In this document: piece by piece, positions 37,629 to 49,848 of the stretch
Position numbering within the stretch: the first letter of the stretch is position 1
Layout of the letters: the number at the start of each line of letters is the position of its first letter
NCBI RefSeq assembly: GCF_016801865.2
Contig: NC_068937.1
Location: forward strand, 116,785,068-116,849,067
Length of the DNA stretch: 64,000 nt
DNA from: Culex pipiens pallens
Lineage: Eukaryota > Arthropoda > Insecta > Diptera > Culicidae
Direction: 5' to 3'
The notes under the pieces: model-generated
What the model saw: only the letters and a program-made list of their open reading frames with translations
Told to the model about the DNA's origin: nothing
The model's database searches: none
Translations under genes and position numbers: made by a program

Positions 37629-37905
37629 ATTTTTGGAATTCTAAGTACGCCATCAAATCGGGCGTCAAATTATACATAAAAGTCCCTTTGACAGCAAACT
37701 TCCAAACCATCACCATTTCTGGCTTCAAATTATTGAAAACATACCTTTTATCGAAACATCAAAAACATAAAATCCCTCCATCACAAGATATCGAAAAAGA
37801 AGCTCGGATACCTGATCAGGGACAAAAGTTACCCCTTAGGACAAAGTTTCACGCAAATTCAAGAAGGCGTCGGGACAACCGTTGTGTTAGTTGGCGGATG
37901 ACCTA
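37629..37905 (+). mobile_element. Diverged FB arm fragment
   Basis: Contains TACGCCATCAAATCGGGCGT, ACAAGATATCGAAAAA, GATCAGGGACAAAAGTTACC and a GTTAGTTGGCGG end in FB order, with more substitutions than the complete copies. It abuts family C copy 2. Confidence 0.75.
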
Positions 37906-38933
37906 TAATCTAAAATAAATTTAAATTTTGCAGAACCATTTTTTAAGTTTAACCAATATAACCAATAAAATTGAAGAGCGAATTAAAATTGATAAAAGTA
38001 CCGAAAGCGGGTTTATTTATTTTTCCCTCCAAAAGAATAGATTGTTCATTTAAAAATAAAAACTGCATCAAAGGTTTAACCAAAAACATGAAGTTATATT
38101 GAAACGAAAACCTGCTAGAAAGGGAATCCAAGGAGGCAATATAATGCAAAATTTGTTATGCCTTTTGAAAAAAAAACAAAACTCAAAACCTTGGTGTTAT
38201 CTGCTACAAAGTCAAAGAAACAAGTTGAGCCAATAATCCCATAATATTATGAAAACCTAAGAGTTGTTATGCCAAATGCTTTGTAAAATCAAGATTTTGT
38301 TGGCAGGAAAAAGTTGACGCGCTGGTAGCACTGCTCGTGAGAGTTCGAACATTATTTTTGCTCCGCGTTTTTTTGTATTTTTTGCTTGTTTCGGTCCATA
38401 AAATATGTATAAAAGTGACGATAATGATTAATAACAACGCATTGTAGTGGAAGAATATCGAGTTCTAAGGATTTCCCTTGAATTTCGTCGAAAACAGAAA
38501 GTTTTGTGTATCGGCCCAGCAATGGTTTTGTTTTTGTTTTTTTTTTTTTTTCATCTACGGGAGCTTTTGCGCGGTCCCACCAAGCGACGTTCATTTTTTT
38601 GTTCCCACGGGTGCTGTCAAAAAGCTCGCGCGCTCGGGCGGTTGTTGCAGGAGAGCTTTCAAGCCGGGTTGCCATATAAACGGTAGAGGAATCTGTAAAT
38701 CAGATTTGGCAACGGTTAGGTTTAGGTCACAGACTTTTCCAACGGTTTGTGCGTGCCGCGATAATTTTGTTTTAAGGTTGAATTTGTATGTTTTGAGGTC
38801 GAACCAGTTTTTGTTCGTGGTCTTGTTTACCACAAGATGACTAGGACGACAGGATGTGTTCCGAAGCAGCATGAGGAAGCTCAAACTGCACGTGATTGAG
38901 GACCCGCAGCTGGAAGACCGAAGCTGCAAAAAG
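37906..38933. other. Possible promoter and exon of an unrecognised plus-strand transcript
   Basis: The block 38560-38933 is GC-richer and not visibly repetitive. Near 38838-38933 all three plus frames are partly open, one reading MRKLKLHVIEDPQLEDRSC from 38869. The stretch is cut at 38941 by a hAT-type insertion and resumes at 41913, where AAATTG|GTGAGA offers a splice donor and TCTATATTTAG|GCGGGG (about 42081) an acceptor. I do not recognise a protein family. It may be a coding or non-coding exon, or chance. Confidence 0.3.
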
Positions 38934-39055
38934 GACTAAAGCAGGGATGCTCAAAGTTTTTGGAGGCCGGGCCAAATTTGAAGCTCAAATGAGCTTGCGG
39001 GCCAAATATACAAAAAAAGTTATTAAAAATATAAATAACGTTATTATAATTTAAT

Positions 39056-40406
39056 GGGTAATTCTCTACCAACTCACACGAAATCCGGAAAAGTTGCCCC
39101 GACCCCTCTTCGATTTGCGTGAAACTTTGTCCTAAGGGGTAACTTTTGTCCCTGATCACGAATCCGAGGTCCGTTTTTTGATATCTCGTGACGGAGGGGC
39201 GGTACGACCCCTTCCATTTTTGAACATGCGAAAAAAGAGGTGTTTTTCAACAATTTGCAGCCTGAAACGGTGATGAGATGGAAATTTGGTGTCAAAGGGA
39301 CTTTTATGTAAAATTAGACGCCCGATTTGATGGCGTACTAAGAATTCCGAATAAACGTATTTTTCATCGAAAAAAACACTAAAAAAGTTTTAAAAATTCT
39401 CCCATTTTCCGTTACTCGACTGTAAAAAATTTTGGAACATGTCATTTTATGGGAAATTTAATGTACTTTTTGAATCTACATTGTCCCAGAAGGGTCATTT
39501 TTTCATTTAGAACAAAATTTTTCATTTTAAAATTTCGTGTTTTTTCTAACTTTGCAGGGTTATTTTTTAGAGTGTAACAATGTTCTACAAAGTTGTAGAG
39601 CAGACAATTACAAAAATTTTGATATATAGACATAAGGGGTTTGCTTATAAACATCACGAGTTATCGCGATTTTACGAAAAAAAGTTTTGAAAAAGTTACT
39701 TTTTGCGTTTCTCTTTGTTTCGTCGTCCGTGTCTGTCACGGGTGACCATGAATGGCCATGATCGATGACGACCAACTTTTTCAAAACTTTTTTTCGTAAA
39801 ATCGCGATAACTCGTGATGTTTATAAGCAAACCCCTTATGTCTGTATATCAAAATTTTTGTAATTGTCTGCTCTACAACTTTGTAGAACATTGTTACACT
39901 CTAAAAAATAACCCTGCAAAGTTAGAAAAAACACGAAATTTTAAAATGAAAAATTTTGTTCTAAATGAAAAAATGACCCTTCTGGGACAATGTAGATTCG
40001 AAAAGTACATTAAATTTCCCATAAAATGACATGTTCCAAAATTTTTTACAGTCGAGTAACGGAAAATGGGATAATTTTTAAAACTTTTTTAGTGTTTTTT
40101 TCGATGAAAAATACGTTTATTCGGAATTCTGAGTACGCCATCAAATCGGGCGTCTAATTTTACACAAAAGTCCCTTTGACACCAAATTTCTATCTCATCA
40201 CCGTTTCAGGCTGCAAATTATTGAAAAACACCTCTTTTTTCACATGTTCAAAAATGGAAGGGGTCGTACCGCCCCTCCGTCACGAGATATCAAAAAACGG
40301 ACCTCGGATTCGTGATCAGGGACAAAAGTTACCCCTTAGGACAAAGTTTCACGCAAATCGAAGAGGGGTCGGGGCAACTGCTGTGTGAGTTGGCGGAGAA
40401 TTACCC
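39056..40406 (+). mobile_element. FB copy 3, 1351 bp, TSD TAAT
   Basis: Complete foldback element with GGGTAATTCTC ends, in the orientation of copy 1. TAAT flanks both sides (39052-39055, 40407-40410). It inserted into the hAT-type element just inside its left end. Confidence 0.9.
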
Positions 40407-41404
40407 TAATAGATTTCATTTCTGTAATTTAAAAAAATGTCAATTCAAAATGATAGAAACCACAAAATAACGGTTTTCTGTCGGTATTGATTTTATTGTT
40501 TCAGATATTTGAAAAAAAAAGTTTTTAGCTGAATGTACTTGTGTTTTCAATAAAAAATTAAATGTTTTTGTATTTCGAAAATGGTGACATTACAATTACA
40601 CAATTCATCTAAAGGCGTAATTTTATCGATAAGTTAAGTATGGCTAATGAAAAATCGTTGAGATCCAGAATTTCAACATTTATTTCATCGGAAATACACT
40701 AAAATTCAAATTATTTTTAATAAATACAAACATGCTCAAATGATTCTAAATGCAAAGGAATGCATATTAAATTAATTTCTGCTGATTACACTTAATTTTT
40801 TAAGTTTTGAAGTTTTTTGAAAATATATTTTTGCTCTGGTTTTTCGAGCCAATTTTCGAATAATAGGGAAGGGGTGGGTTGATCGACGAAAGCTGTGCAA
40901 AATATTTGCAATAAACTTGATCCTCCGATTTCCATATTTTTTTCTGACTGAATCAGTTGGTAGTCAACCAGATTCGTCATCTAACTGTAATGAGTTCGAA
41001 TCCCGAAAGAAGTACAATGTAAGTTTGAGGGTCAGTTCATAAAAGGGTCATTATGACTTGCAAATTAATAAAGAAAACTTCTATTTTTGCAACTATTACA
41101 GAATTTTACCTAAGTCAAACTTGAACGTTTTTTAAATATTTCCAAAACTGTTTGATGAAAGTTTTGACGATTGAAACGTGTGATTTTTTTTTAATTATAA
41201 TTTTTTTTGAACTATTTATTTGTATCCTAAAGTGCACCCAACTGTCAGTCGCATGATTGTGATGCATGACGGCATGAAAGTATATCAGAATCTGCATAAA
41301 ATCTGTCCTCATGCATTTTTTACGATATAGGGGTATGACATTTTTGCCCGTTACCGACAATTATCGACATTACCGACGGCTGATTGATTGTATTGGAGAA
41401 AAAA

Positions 41405-41475
41405 AATCATAACAGAACGAGGATTGAACCATCAACTTCTTGGTTGTTGGTCCAACACGCTACCACCGCGCCATG
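41405..41475 (-). mobile_element. tRNA-like block, probable SINE head or tRNA pseudogene
   Basis: On the minus strand: TCCATGGCGCGGTGGTAGCG (A-box-like) and GATGGTTCAATCCTCGTT (B-box-like), with a tRNA-like arm between them. The acceptor stem does not pair well, so a functional tRNA is unlikely. Confidence 0.5.
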
Positions 41476-41920
41476 GACACTTTATGAATTGAGAGGGACA
41501 GAGCACCAACATAATCTTCTCTCTGGAGTGTTGCTCGGGGACGCGCCAGCATTATATGTGTTGGTGAGAACTGCAGATCGCTGACACGGGCAAAAATGAG
41601 CTATGAGCTTACAGCAAAAACTGTTAGAAAATGTAACATTTTCTGCAGCAAATCCACTGTTGCAGATTTTGATATATATTTTTCCTTTGGGTGTTTGGAT
41701 CAACATATTGATAAATCATAAGTTTTTTTATATTAACAAAAAATTAAAAAGATTCGTATATAAAAGTTTCAAATAAACCTTTATTAAAAAAAGAATTAAA
41801 TCACTTTACAAATCGGGCCATTTTACATGATCATTCAAAATGGGTCCGCGGGCCACAAAATATCACCTCGCGGGCCACGTTTGGCCCGCGGGCCATACTT
41901 TGGGCACCCCTGGACTAAAG

Positions 41921-42656
41921 GATGTTCCAGAAAATTGGTGAGATCTATCCAAACTGAATCTTACAACTGTTGCATACTTTATGATCATTATTAAATTCAC
42001 GTTAATCTCTGTTTTGCATTATGGGATTGGAAGTTTAAAGATAGATCGAGAGTCCTTCTGATTATTACTTCTATATTTAGGCGGGGCCAGACAATGCCCA
42101 ATGACCTCGGAATTGAACCGCAAGGAGCTCTGTCATTCTGAAATGGGTCATTGGAAGCAGCGCGAGGGCTATCACCACCTAATACCCGGGTCTGAGATAA
42201 GCTGTATCAGCATAAACAAAGCCTGATACAAATTATACTTTCCCATAATTTCGCTGCCGGCCAGCGGGAAAAAGGTTGACTTTAAACTTCAATAATATAA
42301 ACAACTAAAGAAGTTATAAACATAATAAAATGTAAATCTTTTCTAAACATTTTTCACACCACCTGCACATGCCTTAAAAAGTATAGGGTATTTGTCATCG
42401 AAAATAAACGGTAAGCAAACTAATATAACGCCTCCAAATCGCAAAAAAAAAACAACTGAGCCTAGGAAGTGATAAAATTATGATGAACAATTGCAAAAGT
42501 GTTCATACGAGATAATTTATTGGCATTCCATGAGCTATTGTACTTCGACCATTACGGTCCATTTCGCGACATCACATTACGCTCTGCTACAAAAGAACTT
42601 ATCAGTAGATAAAGTAACTAAAAAAACAATCTAGCCACAATCGGCGCTCGCTGTAG
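41921..42656. other. Region 3' of gene C; possible continuation of an interrupted exon
   Basis: Holds the donor/acceptor pair described for the 38.5 kb block and about 150 non-repetitive bases after the acceptor (42082-42230), open in one frame to TGA at about 42228. On the minus strand AATAAA at 42521-42516, about 135 bases after the gene C stop, is a candidate polyadenylation signal. Confidence 0.3.
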
Positions 42657-45600
42657 CTATTCCGGTGGATCACAGAAGCAGCCATCTTTGGCGTGTGTTT
42701 TGATCCATTGAAGGTATCGATTCACCCGGGTGTACACTCCTGGGTAGTTGGGTTTGGCACAACCCTCACCCCACGATACAATTCCGACAATCTCCCGAAG
42801 AGTTGCATCTCCAACCAGAAGTGGTCCTCCACTGTCACCCTAAAAATATGAATGCTGTCAGAACATAACTTCAAGCACCTATTGCAAAGATTCTCACCTG
42901 ACACGCGTCACGACCTCCTTCCGAGTACCCGGCACACATCATATTGTCCGTAATTCTGGTTGCTCGATAAGCACTCTTTTTACACTGTTGGTTCGTCATG
43001 ATGGGCACCTTGACCTGCTGCAGCGTCTGTGACAGTGTCCCGTTAGACAGCTTACCCCATCCGGCCACGGTTCCGTCCATTCCGGCAAAGTTCTTCCCCG
43101 GCGTTGGCAAGCACACGGTCACGTACTGATCAACCACGTTCACCGGTTGCAGTAGCCTAACCAGGGCGATATCGTTGTTGAACGTATCCAAGTTAAACCG
43201 ATCGTTCCCGTAGAGTTTCTCCACCGTTCGTGAAACCATGCGGGAGTTGGCGGGGTCGTAGATTTTCACCGTGATCTGGCTAGGTTTGAAGTTCAACACG
43301 CAGTGCGAAGCCGTCAGAACGTAACGGTCGCTAACCAACGAGCCGCCACAGTAGAACGTACCCTTATACAGCAACATCACCATCCAGGGAAACTCGAGGA
43401 TATCTGCTTTTACACCGCCAACGATCCGGGACGTCACGAGGGATACGCCACATGCTGGAAGGGCGAAAGTTGTTTTGAATGTTGTCCATGTTCAATCAAA
43501 AAAAGAAATACATTTCTATTAAATCGAGAATGCGATAAATTAGCAAACTTCTGCACATTATTGTACATTTTTACTTCAAAGTAATCTGTTTCTATTTTAC
43601 TTCTTTTTACTTTTGTTACAAATACAGTTGATATGTTCACAAAAAAATTATGTGTATGAGATTAACGTCAAGAACTGCTGAATATGTTTTCATGAATATC
43701 TCTACGTTGGATTTCCCTGGTTTTAATTATTTTTCACATGGTTCACAAATATTTAATTTTAAATATATTTAATAAAAGCAGCAGCAGCAATATTCAGCAT
43801 CTGAATTTTGCCTTCCTCACTGAGGTAAGGCTATAATCCTGCTCTAAAAATGAACTTTTTATTGAGAGCTCAGAGACACACCTTCATGTAAACTTATCGA
43901 CTCAGAATCCAAAACTGAACAAATGTCTGTGTGTGTGTGTGTATGTATGTATGTGTTAAAAATTCTTGCCAAGTTTTCTCAGCACTGGCTGGACCGATTT
44001 TGATCAAACCGGTTGCATTCGACTTGTTTTAGGTCCCATACATCGCTATTGAATTGTTTGAAGTTTCGATAAGTTGTTCAAAAGTTATATATAAAAATGT
44101 GTTTTCACATACATATATCCTAATCTCACTTATATGCATGAAAACTATGTCCGGATCCATCATCCAACGCATCGTTGGTTAGGTAATCAAAAGACCTTTC
44201 CAATGAGTCCAAAACATTGAAGATCTGGCAACCCTGTCTCAAGTTATGACCACTTAAGTGATATACATGAACTTTTTTAAGCCGGATCTCACTTATCCGT
44301 ATGAAAACTATGTCCGGGTCCATCATCTGACCCATCGTTGGTTAAGTAATCAAGAGAATTTTCCAACGAGTCCACAACATTGAAGATCTGGCAACCCTCT
44401 CTCGAGTTATGACCACTTAATTGATATTTATGTACTTTTTTGAAGCCGGATCTCAATTAAATGTATGCAAACAATGTCCGGATCCAGCATCCGACCCATC
44501 GTTGGTTAGGTAATCGAGAGACCTTTCCAACGAGTCCTCATTATTGAAGATATGGCAACTCTGTCTCGAGTTATGACCACTTGAGTGATATTTATGTACT
44601 TTTTTGAAGCCGGATCTCAATTAAATGTATGCAAACGATGGCCGGATCCATCATCCGACCCATCGTTGGTTAGGTAATCGAAAACCCTTTCCAACGAGTC
44701 CACAACATTGATAATCTGGCAACCCTGACCCGAGTTATGGCCGCTTAAGTTTTATCTGTGTACTTATTTTTCTGGATCTAGAAAAATAGCTGAAATATGT
44801 ATCCAAACCATTCATATTACCCATTGTTGGTAAAAAGTGAGGAAGGCATCAACCACATAGGTGGATTAAGTTAGTTTTTACTTCTAAATGTACAAGTAAG
44901 ATTGGGATTTATAACCAACAATTTTAAGCTGATTGTTTCATCTTTGATTTACCGATAATTTGCACATAAGAGGAGAGCGATTTGTTCTCTTTCGACTTTC
45001 TTTCTAATTGAATGATAAGTTTTTCAAAATCAAAAATGTTCATGTGCATGTCACTCGATTTGGTCTGGAAGAAAGAAAACTAATCAAAATCAAAGAAAGT
45101 CAAAATTTTGCTTAGACCTATTATAGATAAACCAAAATGTATATGGAACATTTATGCAATCATGGGCAGTATACAATATATAAGTAGAATAGCAAATAAT
45201 AGTAGTTTATGCAACAAGTTGCAAAAATAGGATTTTTTCAGCACGAGTCGTACATTTATCCAACGCGGTTCACCGAGTTGGATAAATATGAAGAGTGCTG
45301 AAAAAATCAAGTTTTGCAACGAGTTCCATACAACATTTTTTGCAATTCCAAAAAACACACACTGAGTAAATTTTTATGTCAAATTTTCATGTATTTTGTC
45401 AATAAATCGTTAAAATAAAAAGTAGAACTTTACAGCATTTATTTTGAAAAGTGTTGCTGTTCGATTCTGTTATTTTTGGTACAGAAAAGTAGGCTATTTC
45501 GTCGTTCAAGAATGACAGGAAAAGTAAGTAGTTTCACGACGGAATTGCAAAAATGTCTTTTTGAGTGTGTTTGAACCCGCCTTGAGCCAGGGGTATTCAA

Positions 45601-46830
45601 AAACACTCAATAAGCAAAAAAATGTTAATTGACCTTTTCAAATAAAAACTCCAGATAATTATAATTCATTCTTTCAGTTTTAAATAAAGCAAATTGCTTT
45701 ATCAAAAATACAAGAGAAGTTTTTTTTATATTCAGCATCAACATATTTCGTTGTCTGGTTTATGCACAAGATTTGATTTTTTTTAACTGGGTAATTTTCC
45801 ACCAAGATCTTACCATGATTTTCACTTTAAAATTTTCTTTCAACAGGAGTGAACTTTAATCTGAGAGGTGAGATGGGATCATATAAATATGTAGAATTTT
45901 GTATGACCCAATCTCATCCCCCAGGACCAATGTCATCCCTACTGACGATATTAAAAATAACTTAGCTATAAAAAATAGGTTTAAACACCTAAGAAAGCAG
46001 CATGTTGATTTGAAAGAAGATGATACAGACTTTTATCAAAATCTATTGTAAATATTCCAAACCATTTCAACTGAAGTCCATCTACCCTACTGACCATCAA
46101 TAGACAGTCAACACTTAACACCCTGTTATTTATCTTCGATGATCATCTTCAATTCACATAACCCCGGTTTAAAAAAAAAAAAACCTGTCGTGAAAACCAT
46201 TACACACGACTGTGTCATCCGGCTGCGAATTTGGGTCGCACAACCCTTCCACCATGACTTTCGTTTGCTCATCTACTCGTTTCGTTTCCTCTTTTTTATG
46301 CATGCATTTGTCACCGTAACCGACAAAACATTTTCAAGTTCGACGAATTACGTCAAAACTGCAAAAATGCAAATCACACTGAAGCAGGATCCGAGAGTTA
46401 CTCTACTAGCCAATCGAACCACTTCCATTCCCACCCGAATCGCATATTTACTGCACTTTGGGCATGCTTTTTCCGGTTCCTCGTCCAGCGCCACTTCCGG
46501 TCGTGTCGTCTGGGTCTGGGTCGCAGCTCCTCCGAAGGTCAGCACGTTGGCCAGCCACGACAGTAACGGGTTCTTGGACCGTAACGTCTCCGCACGCTGC
46601 TGCGGACTCATCACGGGTGTTACGTAAACATCGTAGTTTATTCTGTTGATGAAGTCATCGTGATACGCCGACGTCCCGACCCGGTTAAGCTTCTCCAACC
46701 GTTCCAGCACCCGGTGCACCGGTTCACTTTCACTGGTGGCCGCACCACCGACGGTTTCTCCGCCGTGCAATGACCACAGTACAACCAGTTTGCAAACGAT
46801 CACCGTCACTTCACCCGCGAGTATTCTCAT
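42657..46830 (-). CDS. Gene C: secreted trypsin-like S1A serine protease with long propeptide, three exons, 372 aa
   Basis: Exons (minus): 46830-46452, 43454-42898, 42839-42657; total 1119 nt. The start MRILAGEV is chosen over an in-frame ATG 28 codons upstream because the hydrophobic signal peptide (about 1-24) follows it. The propeptide is long (about 110 residues), with a charged helix-like stretch (38-50), the motif NPLLSWLA (87-94) and an acidic DEEPEK segment before CPKCTCG. The family phase-1 intron splits T127. Activation R136-IVGG; catalytic H177 (TASHC, with Ser for the usual Ala), D221, S315; D309 predicts Arg/Lys specificity. C-terminus CFCDPPE. A phase-0 intron precedes GDSGGP, as in gene A. 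The 3.0 kb intron 1 carries a minisatellite element and a family C copy. A zymogen role after secretion is inferred. Confidence 0.9.
43805..44880 (+). mobile_element. Minisatellite-carrying element, copy 2, in gene C intron 1
   Basis: Same leader (TTTTGCCTTCCTCACTGAGG) and tail (GTGAGGAAGGCATCAACCAC) as copy 1, with a short TG/TATG tract and about four 164-bp units at about 44114-44769 (landmarks at 44278, 44442, 44606). Confidence 0.85.
44114..44769 (+). repeat. Tandem array, 164-bp unit, about 4 copies
   Basis: Homologous to the 29.15-31.38 kb array and with the same exact 164-bp spacing, though units here are more diverged from one another. Confidence 0.9.
45195..45555. mobile_element. 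Hairpin-rich element, family C, copy 3 (short)
   Basis: From AGTAGTTTATGCAACAAGTT to TTTCACGACGGAATTGCAAA, with the TTTATCCAACGCGG hairpin but with part of the central AAAAGT palindrome block deleted. Lies in gene C intron 1. Confidence 0.75.
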
Positions 46831-48189
46831 TCTTCGAATTCGATGTCTGCCGTGTACATCCGTGGCTTCCTTCCGGAATTGTGCACTGGAACCGACGTCC
46901 GTAACTTCACCCAAGGCGAACGGTTCACCTGAATCGACTACTCTCGGCAGACTTCTTCCTCGGAACGACTTCCTCGTGTCGGCTTCCTCGCGCTCACTGC
47001 GACGGCCACGATGGCGTCCACTTACGCGAACCCACCACCAAGTCGGGACACCTTTTTTTTTTGCTTCTCTTTATCGGTTTTGTGTAACTGAGTCAACAAA
47101 TGAAAAAAATAATTGGAGAAAAAGTAAACCGATTCGCCACGAGCCTCCCAACCGGACACCCAGCCACCGACCGCAGCCGCCACCCTTTGAGTATTGACGG
47201 CAGCATCGATCCTCCTACAACTATCCGGACTGTCTGGTGGGGTTAACTTGAATCAATTCTCTCGATTTGAAGGTGATTCCTCGTGATCCTGAAGATGATT
47301 CCTTGAATCGCGGTTTCAAAGGGTGAGCAAGAAATGGAAAAATGTTTGTTCTGCAATAGGTCAATTTCTTCTTTGTTAGTCGAATCGAATGATCGGTTCT
47401 CTTTCGGTGAACCACTCAAGATGACACGGAATCACACCAATCGACGGTACTCGGTAGTCACTGCTAAACGTAGTCTGTGTCTGTGTATTTAAAGTTGCAT
47501 GCAGATACTTTGCGCGACCACGCGATGATGAAGTCCCACCGAGCTGTGCGGAACGACGCCAAATCCGTCACACAAACCACAGCAGCTGGGAACCCCACAA
47601 GTCAGTCGGCAATATTGAAACGAACCACACGCGCCGCGTGCACGCTCGCTACCCTGCTATAACCATTATTTAAGTCTTCCGATCATGACTTTAGCTATTG
47701 ACCACCGTAACCGATCTGCTCGATTTTGCTCCCTCCATGAATCGTTCCGGTTGGTTCTCGGACCAACTTTCAGTTTTCTTCCAACGCCTATCGCGGAGCA
47801 GACCCGAGACATTGTCCGCGAAGTTACGTACGAGACCAATACCTAAAGCGAGGAACCCCTGCATATTACTTCATGTTGAAAAAGAACTTGCCGAATGCTT
47901 GATTTCTTTCGATTCTTCTACATGATCGAATATCAAGTGTTGACTTGTAACAAACATGGAAACTTGATATGAAAGTTCCAACTTGGGAACTAAACTTACT
48001 TTTACCTTGAAACCCCAAAAAAGTGCGAAATCCGATAAAGACTTCGATGGCATAACATTGTCTGCTCTCACTCACGCTATGTATCATCAGTTTTGCATCC
48101 CAGTCTTGAATCGTGTCATGTTTGGATACCCGTAATATTTGTATGCATGTTTATATTTTAAATAAACACGTTGTGTTGTGTCTTTCGCT
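46831..48189. other. 5' flank of gene C
   Basis: GC-richer for about 1.1 kb and non-repetitive, with 150-codon-scale frames on both strands that are not supported as genes. The frame in phase with gene C extends 28 codons upstream of the chosen ATG. Probably promoter and 5' UTR. Confidence 0.35.
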
Positions 48190-48775
48190 GATTTCAATAC
48201 TAAAAATTTACGCGGTTTTGGCTATAAAATCACTCATAAATTGAACTTCCTAAATGCACCTCCTAGATATACCTTCACGTATACATATCGACTCAGAATC
48301 ATTTTCTGAGCAAATGTCTGTAGGGATGTGTGTAGACATGATTTTCTTTCCACACGCGTATCTCAAAACTGGCTGAATCGATTTTGGCCGGGTTTGCCTT
48401 TTTATGACCGCTTTGGGGTCCAATAAAACCCTATTCAAAATTATTAAGATTAGTGAAGTATTTTAAAAGTTAAAAGTTTTTTGTAGACACTAAAAAATGT
48501 GATTTTTGGCATAACTTCAAAAGCCGGGTCTTTTTATTTACGTGAGTCTGCATGTTTTCTGAAAAAGTCTGTATCAGGTATATTTTTTTATCCAGAAACT
48601 TATTTTTATCAGGTCCTTTTCGGTGCTGGAACCTGATTAGGACCAAGTCGGCTCAATAAGCCTTTAGACCGTAATCAATGCAAATCTGGATTAGGACAAC
48701 TTAGGAGTTGAATTATTTTGTAAATGTGGGTAAGGCACCAACCACCTGATGGTGTATTAAGAAACGTTTTTCTTC
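48190..48775 (+). mobile_element. Diverged relative of the minisatellite element, without the array
   Basis: Contains CGTATACATATCGACTCAGA, a GAGCAAATGTCTGT block and the tail GTAAGGCACCAACCAC, then GTGTATTAAG, which align with the leader and tail of copies 1 and 2, but it lacks the 164-bp units. An older subfamily or a form before array expansion. Confidence 0.6.
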
Positions 48776-48934
48776 GATATTTATTGGATTAACCATACAC
48801 ACGCACAAAATTTGCTGAGAATTTGATTCGATATGTACCGAAAACTGGGGTGACTCTGATAGGTTGATGCTTGCAATATAAATATACAAATTACATAAAA
48901 TCTGAATTAAATGCAGATTTAGTGAAAAAAGAAG

Positions 48935-49075
48935 TTGACTTTATAGCTGTCGGCCACCATTGCTAGTACCAACCACTAGTGTCTTCCTTTTTATCTACAA
49001 GGACTTCGCCGCCCTGGGATCCTAAGTGTATGAAAGTATGGCACGGAGCGACGGCGCCAAATACCCATATTTACT
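48935..49075 (-). mobile_element. 5'-truncated SINE tail
   Basis: The inverse of the body of the SINE at 32292-32543 (shared GGCGCCGTCGCTCCGTGCC, GTTGGTACTAGCAATGGTGG), missing the tRNA head. Confidence 0.75.
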
Positions 49076-49444
49076 GAGGCCATCTGATGCTATACAGAAG
49101 GTAAATACACCTATATAGACCCCCGTTGATCAGGTAGGTAGGTCATCGCTTCCGGATGTTCTTGGATACCCAGATTTGTGTATGGCCCCTAATCCGTGTT
49201 TTGTGGATAAAAACACTGAAAGGGGTCATAAAATGAAATATAAAAACTCTATCTCAATCCTGAGATATTCAACAAAAACCGGAAAAACTTCGCGCATTGT
49301 TGTCACTTTTCATATTAAAGAAGTTTCAATCTTATTGTGCTATCTTGACACAGCCTGAAAATTGATGTAAGTGTGACAATTGGCCAAAGCAATTTCAGAT
49401 CAGAACGCTTTTGACACAAATACGAGCTCGACTAACGTAAACAT

Positions 49445-49635
49445 TTTTAGTTTACGCGGTGGCGTTACGCTTTTTATTTCGTTGATTTCTCTAAAACCAT
49501 AAATATCTTTGCAAGCTTCAAAAAACGTTTTGTAGATCTGAACAAAACCTACAAATTGCTTTTACGATATTGCAAAAATGTTGCATCGTTTCAGAGAAAT
49601 CGACAATATAGAAAAACGTAACGCTCCGCGTAAAA
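49445..49635. mobile_element. Short foldback MITE
   Basis: GGCGTTACGCTTTTTATTTC, then GATTTCTCTAAAAC, is mirrored by GTTTCAGAGAAATC, then GAAAAACGTAACGC. About 190 bp, non-coding. Confidence 0.6.
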
Positions 49636-49848
49636 ATAGGATTCACTGTATAACTCGAGACTCCGGCAACCAAATTCAACCAAACTTCGGTGCAATGCAC
49701 CAAACAAAACCGTGTTTGTTATTGTTTATTCAAGGCCAGACATCAAAACGCGTTTTTTCTCGAAACGTTAAAAAGCTACGTACGACAAGATAGCACGACA
49801 GCGTCGAGCAGAAAGAATCTTCAAATACCATTATACTAATAATCTCAG

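Larger units (their letters stand above)
38942..41912. mobile_element. hAT-type element, 2971 bp with nested insertions, TSD GACTAAAG
   Basis: The left end CAGGGATGCTCAAAG and right end CTTTGGGCACCCCTG are inverse apart from a few changes; GGCCCGCGGGCC-type repeats sit next to both. The 8-bp duplication GACTAAAG flanks it (38934-38941, 41913-41920). It contains FB copy 3 (39056-40406) and a tRNA-like block near 41405-41475. No transposase is recognisable in the rest. Confidence 0.85.

Noticed and set aside
38838..42230. A selenoprotein reading through the in-frame TGA near 38898
   Set aside because: No SECIS structure was identified and the frame choice is not secure; simpler explanations are non-coding or a disrupted exon.
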